From NCBI RefSeq assembly GCF_963667045.1, contig NZ_OY762934.1, forward strand, positions 2,473,501 through 2,537,500: 64,000 nt of DNA, read 5' to 3'. The position numbers were made by a program, and so were the translations under genes. Positions within the stretch are counted from its first letter, which is position 1. Each line of letters begins with the position of its first letter. The notes under the pieces are model-generated. The model was not told the DNA's origin and searched no databases. It saw only the letters and a program-made list of their open reading frames with translations. This document shows positions 60,273 through 64,000 of this stretch, piece by piece. This DNA is from an uncultured Cohaesibacter sp. (lineage in GTDB: Bacteria; Pseudomonadota; Alphaproteobacteria; Rhizobiales; Cohaesibacteraceae).

Positions 60273-60890
60273 TCAGGTCAGGCCGGTCATGACCGCCTTG
60301 CGATAGGCCGGGCGTTGTGAGAGACGGTCATACCATGCTTCGAGTGCAGGCAAGTGGGGACGCTCGATGCGGAGATTGAACCAGCCATAGCCAATGCAGC
60401 CCAGAGGAATGTCTCCCATGCCAAAGCCCTCCCCTGAGAGCCATGGCGTCTTCTCAAGAGCCGCATCGGCGATTTGCATGAGCGCGGCACACTGCTTGCC
60501 GCCCCGTATGATGGCCTCTTCATCGCGGCTTTCCGGGGTAGCGCGCACCATGTTCCAGAACAGGTCGCGGAAAGGAGAGGCGAAGGAAACCGACGCCCAA
60601 TCCATCCATTTGTCAGCGTTGGCCCAGACGCGCGCATCAGAGGGCGCCAGATCTTCGCCGCCATATTGACGGGCAAGGTAACGCACAATGGCGTTGGATT
60701 CCCAAAGGACCAATGATCCGTCCTCAAGGCAGGGCACCAGGCCATTGGGGTTGAGCGCACGAAACTCGGGCGTTGCGACAACGCCAAACGCGCCGCCTGC
60801 AGGCACAAGACTATATTCAAGGCCGAGTTCTTCGGCACACCATAGCACCTTGCGTACGTTGGTCGAGTTGGTTCGTCCCCAAATCTTCAT
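60273..60890 (-). CDS. Glutathione S-transferase family protein
   Basis: Cytosolic GST of 205 residues with an N-terminal thioredoxin-like domain (MKIWGRTNSTNVRKVLWCAEELGLEY, then LNPNGLVPCLEDGSLVLWESNAIVRYLA, holding the glutathione-binding P and E-S) and a helical C-terminal domain (to about 200). Conjugates or reduces electrophilic compounds; substrate unknown. Monocistronic; a 277-base gap without features follows on its 3' side. Confidence 0.92.
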   Translation of the reverse strand: MKIWGRTNSTNVRKVLWCAEELGLEYSLVPAGGAFGVVATPEFRALNPNGLVPCLEDGSLVLWESNAIVRYLARQYGGEDLAPSDARVWANADKWMDWASVSFASPFRDLFWNMVRATPESRDEEAIIRGGKQCAALMQIADAALEKTPWLSGEGFGMGDIPLGCIGYGWFNLRIERPHLPALEAWYDRLSQRPAYRKAVMTGLT

Positions 60891-61126
60891 GGCTCATCTC
60901 CTGTCCTTGTCCCCCTGTCGTACAGGAAATCCGCAGGAAGGAAAAGGGGTATGGAAGGCCGTATGGCCTGCGTGTAAGCACGGAAGCCGTTCCTAAACGG
61001 TGCTTTTCCAAAACAGCCGAGGTGGCAAAGGCCAAGAGCCAAAGCGTTGCAGCCCTTGCTCGTCATCCTCGGGACGGATGCGACATCTCTGCGGGTTATA
61101 AGTGGCCCTCTCTCGCCCCCCCCTTC

Positions 61127-61981
61127 TCACTCTTCGTGCATGAACTCCTCCCGCACGGCCTCTATGGCGGCGAGGCGGAGGCGGGTTTTGTCGGTGTTGC
61201 GGTCGGCGACAGAGGCGACGATGGCGTCGGTCTGGGCGATGGCCGGGATCCAGGAATCAAAGGGTGAGCTGCTTTCAACCGGTGAGATGAGAATGCGGTT
61301 GGCGAACTTGGCGATGGGGGACTGCCAGCGATCGGTGAACAGCACGATCCGTGCCCCGCGCGCCTGGGCCATGTGTGCGAAGCGGATCACCTGGGGCTGA
61401 TAGCGCCTGAAGTCAAACACCACCAACGTGACATGCTCATTATAATCCACCAGCAGGTCGGGCGTATTGCACGGGTTGAAAGCAAGCAGCCGAACCCCGG
61501 GGCGCACCTGAGCCAGATGCTGGGCCAATCGCTCGGCCACCACATGGCTGAAGCGCCCGCCCATACAATGAATGATAGCGCGTTCATCAGCCAGCATGTC
61601 GATCGTCGCGTCGAAATCCCGCGCATGAAAATCCGCCTCCAGCTGCTCCAACGCCGAGATCTGGGTGCGCATGGTAGACTGGTAGATCGTATCTTCGGCC
61701 TCTACAGCACGCTCCCTGAACAGTGACAGGGGAGAGTTGAACTGGTCGGCGATTTCCTCCACCAGACTTTTTTGAAAAGCCGTATAGCCTGAAAAGCCCA
61801 GTTTTGAGAAAAACCGCAGCGCGGTAGGCACGCTGACCCCTGCCCGTTCAGACAGATCAGCCACAGTGGAAAGACCCGCTGTTGGATAGTTTGCCAAAAG
61901 TATCTGGCATATCTTGTCTTCCTTGGCGGTAAATCTAAGTCTTGAATCGTATAGTTTTTCTTTAATCATCTTGTTCGCCAT
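61127..61981 (-). CDS. MurR/RpiR-family transcriptional regulator
   Basis: A 284-residue regulator: N-terminal RpiR helix-turn-helix (about 5-80, TVADLSERAGVSVPTALRFFSKLGFSGYTAFQ) and a C-terminal SIS sugar-phosphate-binding domain (about 125-260, IIHCMGGRFSHVVAERL). Divergent from the peptide-type binding protein at 62130, which it probably regulates. Effector is likely a phosphosugar or amino-sugar derivative, unknown here. Confidence 0.93.
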   Translation of the reverse strand: MANKMIKEKLYDSRLRFTAKEDKICQILLANYPTAGLSTVADLSERAGVSVPTALRFFSKLGFSGYTAFQKSLVEEIADQFNSPLSLFRERAVEAEDTIYQSTMRTQISALEQLEADFHARDFDATIDMLADERAIIHCMGGRFSHVVAERLAQHLAQVRPGVRLLAFNPCNTPDLLVDYNEHVTLVVFDFRRYQPQVIRFAHMAQARGARIVLFTDRWQSPIAKFANRILISPVESSSPFDSWIPAIAQTDAIVASVADRNTDKTRLRLAAIEAVREEFMHEE

Positions 61982-62129
61982 ACGAGTGACAACTCCTATA
62001 TCAAATCACCCATTCCATACAACGTTTTTATTGTTTTGTACAAATTTCCATTGACTATATTGGAGATTTTATTAGAGTTTCTGCAAAAACTACCCTAACA
62101 AACCAGTCTCCTATCCGAGAGTAAAATCT

Positions 62130-63944
62130 ATGAAATCATCTATTTTGAAGTCCGCTTGCGTGGCATTTGCACTGACAGCGGGAAGTTCCGCTCTTCACGC
62201 AGAAACCCTTCGCTTCGCCGCGCAAGGGGATGTCGTGAGCATGGATCCTTACGTCGTTGAAGAGGTGTTCACGTCGGGCTTTCTGGGCAATGTCTATGAA
62301 GGCCTCATCCGCCGGGCACCGGATCTCTCGATCCAACCGGCTTTGGCAGAGAGCTGGGAGCTGATCTCCCCCACCCAGTGGCGCTTCCATCTGCGCAAGG
62401 GCGTGAAGTTCCATGACGGGTCTCCCTTCACCGCCGACGATGTGGTCTTTTCCGCCGAGCGCGTGCGCGCCGGTGCGTCCGATTTCAAAAACCGCCTTTC
62501 AGCCGACACAAAGGTCGTAGCGGTTGATGATCACACCGTAGATTTCATCACCACCAAGCCGAACCCCATTCTGCACTATACATGGGCCAACTGGTACATC
62601 ATGTCCCGCTCATGGGCCGAAGCCCATGGCATTGGCGCGCCGGAAAAAGGTGGTCAGGACGAGAGCTTTGCCACGCTGCATGAAAATGGCACCGGTCCAT
62701 TTGTCCTCACCAAACGCGAGCCGGGTGTCAAAACAGAGCTCAAGGCCAATGCCGACTGGTGGGGCAAGGGATCTATCCCGACCAATGTGACCGAGGTTGT
62801 CTATACCCCGGTGCCCAACGCAGCCACCCGTGTAGCGGCGCTGCTGTCCAACCAGCTTGACGTGGTCTTCCCGATACCGGTGCAGGATATCAAGCGCATT
62901 GAAGCCACGCCGGGCGCCCATATCGAGGCCGGCCCCGAAGTCCGCACCATGTATCTGACCATGAACCAGTGGAAGGATACGCTGCCGGGCTATGATGTTG
63001 AAGGCAAGAACCCGTTCAAGGATCGCCGCGTGCGCGAGGCTGCCTATCGGGCCATCAATATCGACATCATCAAGAACAAGATCATGCGGGGCCGCGCCAC
63101 TCCATCTGCCCTGATGGTTGCGCCGGGCGTGAATGGCTATTCCCCAGATTTCAAACGCTATCCTTATGATCCTGCGAAGTCGAAGGAACTGCTGGCCGAA
63201 GCCGGATATCCGGACGGGTTCAGCTTCACCTTCCAGTGTTCCAACAACATGTATGTGAATGACGAGGCCATCTGCCTTGCCGTTTCCAACATGCTGGCAA
63301 AAGTGGGCATCGATGCGAAAGCCAACGTGCAGGCCAAGGCGCAGTATCTCAAGGCCATCCTTGCACCGAACATGGATTTTGGCATGGCGATGCTCGGCAC
63401 CACTCCGGCGAGCCTCGATAGCCATATCGCGCTCTACTCGCTGCATATGTGCCCGCGTGTCGCTCCTGATGCGCCACTGTGGAAAATGGATGGCGACAAG
63501 AAGATCGTCGCCGGGAAATCCAACTTTGCTGGCTATTGCAACCCCGAGGTTGACGAGCTGGCAAACGAGATCCTTTCGACAACCGATCAGGAAAAACGCA
63601 ATGCACTGATCAAGAAGGCCTGGACGATCACCACAGATGATGTGGCCTATATCCCGTTGCATCAATCATGGGGTGCCTGGGGTGTGCGTGACAATGTTGC
63701 GCTGAAAGTGCGTTCGGACAATATCTTTGACTGGCGCTACGGAGCCACCGCCGAAAGTGGACATCTTTTCTTCTGCCATCCATATCTCCCCTGGGAATCC
63801 CTGGATGCCATAGCGATTGACTTTCAAAGGATAATCCCGCTTGAGCTCTTCTTCGAGTCAGATTATTTTCGCTTTGGCAGGAGAAAATCTATTGACCATC
63901 GACAACGACAGGCTTCCATCGCTCAATGCGTTGCGTGCTTTTGA
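62130..63944 (+). CDS. Peptide/nickel-type ABC solute-binding protein with aberrant C-terminus
   Basis: Periplasmic SBP_5 receptor (DppA/OppA class), 604 residues. Signal peptide MKSSILKSACVAFALTAGSS up to ALHAE. The mature body is typical: RFAAQGDVVSMDPYVVEE, LAESWELISPTQWRFHLRKGVKFHDGSPFTADDVVFS, and the late YIPLHQSWGAWGVRDNVALKVRSDNIFDWRY. Family members end a few residues after FDWR, but here about 65 more residues of unrelated type follow, overlapping the next gene by 53 bases. No permease or ATPase genes follow. The gene may have lost its proper 3' end through a deletion or rearrangement. GAGAG precedes the ATG. Confidence 0.85.
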   Translation: MKSSILKSACVAFALTAGSSALHAETLRFAAQGDVVSMDPYVVEEVFTSGFLGNVYEGLIRRAPDLSIQPALAESWELISPTQWRFHLRKGVKFHDGSPFTADDVVFSAERVRAGASDFKNRLSADTKVVAVDDHTVDFITTKPNPILHYTWANWYIMSRSWAEAHGIGAPEKGGQDESFATLHENGTGPFVLTKREPGVKTELKANADWWGKGSIPTNVTEVVYTPVPNAATRVAALLSNQLDVVFPIPVQDIKRIEATPGAHIEAGPEVRTMYLTMNQWKDTLPGYDVEGKNPFKDRRVREAAYRAINIDIIKNKIMRGRATPSALMVAPGVNGYSPDFKRYPYDPAKSKELLAEAGYPDGFSFTFQCSNNMYVNDEAICLAVSNMLAKVGIDAKANVQAKAQYLKAILAPNMDFGMAMLGTTPASLDSHIALYSLHMCPRVAPDAPLWKMDGDKKIVAGKSNFAGYCNPEVDELANEILSTTDQEKRNALIKKAWTITTDDVAYIPLHQSWGAWGVRDNVALKVRSDNIFDWRYGATAESGHLFFCHPYLPWESLDAIAIDFQRIIPLELFFESDYFRFGRRKSIDHRQRQASIAQCVACF

Positions 63945-64000
63945 AGTGACAGGCCGTCATCTGAACTTCCGCAAGGCATCGGAGGAAATGGGGGTAACGG
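63892..64000 (+). CDS. LysR-family transcriptional regulator (GcvA-like), 3' truncated by the window
   Basis: From TTG 63892, with GGCAGGAG eight bases upstream, the frame reads LTIDNDRLPSLNALRAF, then EVTGRHLNFRKASEEMG, the opening of a LysR helix-turn-helix of the GcvA/AmpR subgroup. Only 36 codons are in the window. It begins inside the non-homologous tail of the preceding receptor gene, which supports that tail being an extension and not original coding sequence. Confidence 0.8.
   Translation, partial: MTIDNDRLPSLNALRAFEVTGRHLNFRKASEEMGVT

Overview
The window reads as a chromosomal segment of an alphaproteobacterium, most likely a marine Hyphomicrobiales member of the Cohaesibacter/Roseibium type. 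This is inferred from gene content: a BA14K-family protein, a MaoC-phosphotransacetylase fusion beside acetate kinase, malonyl-CoA decarboxylase, rhizobial-type ugd and UDP-glucuronate epimerase, several chemoreceptors, and many sugar and TRAP uptake loci. A glycyl radical enzyme with its activase, plus pta/ackA, suggests facultative anaerobic life. No rRNA, tRNA or CRISPR array was seen. Genes are dense and mostly GC-rich; about 42.6-47.5 kb looks lower in GC and richer in unknown genes.

Layout. 0-6 kb: the 3' part of a chemoreceptor, a DsbA-type oxidoreductase, two RNA methyltransferase-like genes and a Cache chemoreceptor. 6-16.5 kb: malonyl-CoA decarboxylase, UDP-glucuronate epimerase, an IS200 element, ackA and its pta-fusion partner, a BA14K protein, UDP-glucose dehydrogenase and a phosphohexomutase. 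The epimerase, dehydrogenase and mutase supply nucleotide sugars for surface polysaccharide. 17-23.7 kb: a GntR-controlled TRAP catabolic operon (dctP-dctQ-dctM, 2-hydroxyacid dehydrogenase, DapA-like aldolase, PfkB kinase) whose paired operators can be read from the sequence. 23.8-27.7 kb: an XRE-cupin regulator, a glycyl radical activase and a glycyl radical enzyme with an unusual active-site motif (C-V-V in place of C-x-E). 27.8-34.5 kb: a LacI regulator divergent from a complete sugar ABC importer with an intracellular GH5-like hydrolase.

34.5-42.5 kb: a chemoreceptor, a DUF302 protein, MprF (lipid aminoacylation and flipping), and an ArsB/NhaD-type permease with a CBS protein. 42.6-47.5 kb: an accessory-looking stretch with two uncharacterised proteins, an in-frame MarR-GH13 fusion that keeps a strong internal ribosome binding site, a DUF1203 protein and two conspicuous hairpins. 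47.6-57.4 kb: a divergent pentose/polyol-type locus. One arm is a ribose-type ABC importer plus an SDR; the other is a split transketolase, an FGGY kinase, a SorC regulator and a second SDR. The combination resembles the apulose-4-phosphate transketolase route for D-apiose or a related polyol. 58-60 kb: a LysE exporter and two small ABM-fold proteins, divergent from an ArsR regulator that may be leaderless. 60-64 kb: a GST, an RpiR regulator, a peptide-type solute-binding protein with a foreign-looking C-terminus, and the start of a LysR gene cut by the window end.

Most promising leads: the glycyl radical enzyme with C-V-V and its own promoter-dyad, the MarR-GH13 fusion, the split-transketolase locus, and the GntR operator pair. 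All functional calls rest on reading motifs; no database search was run.
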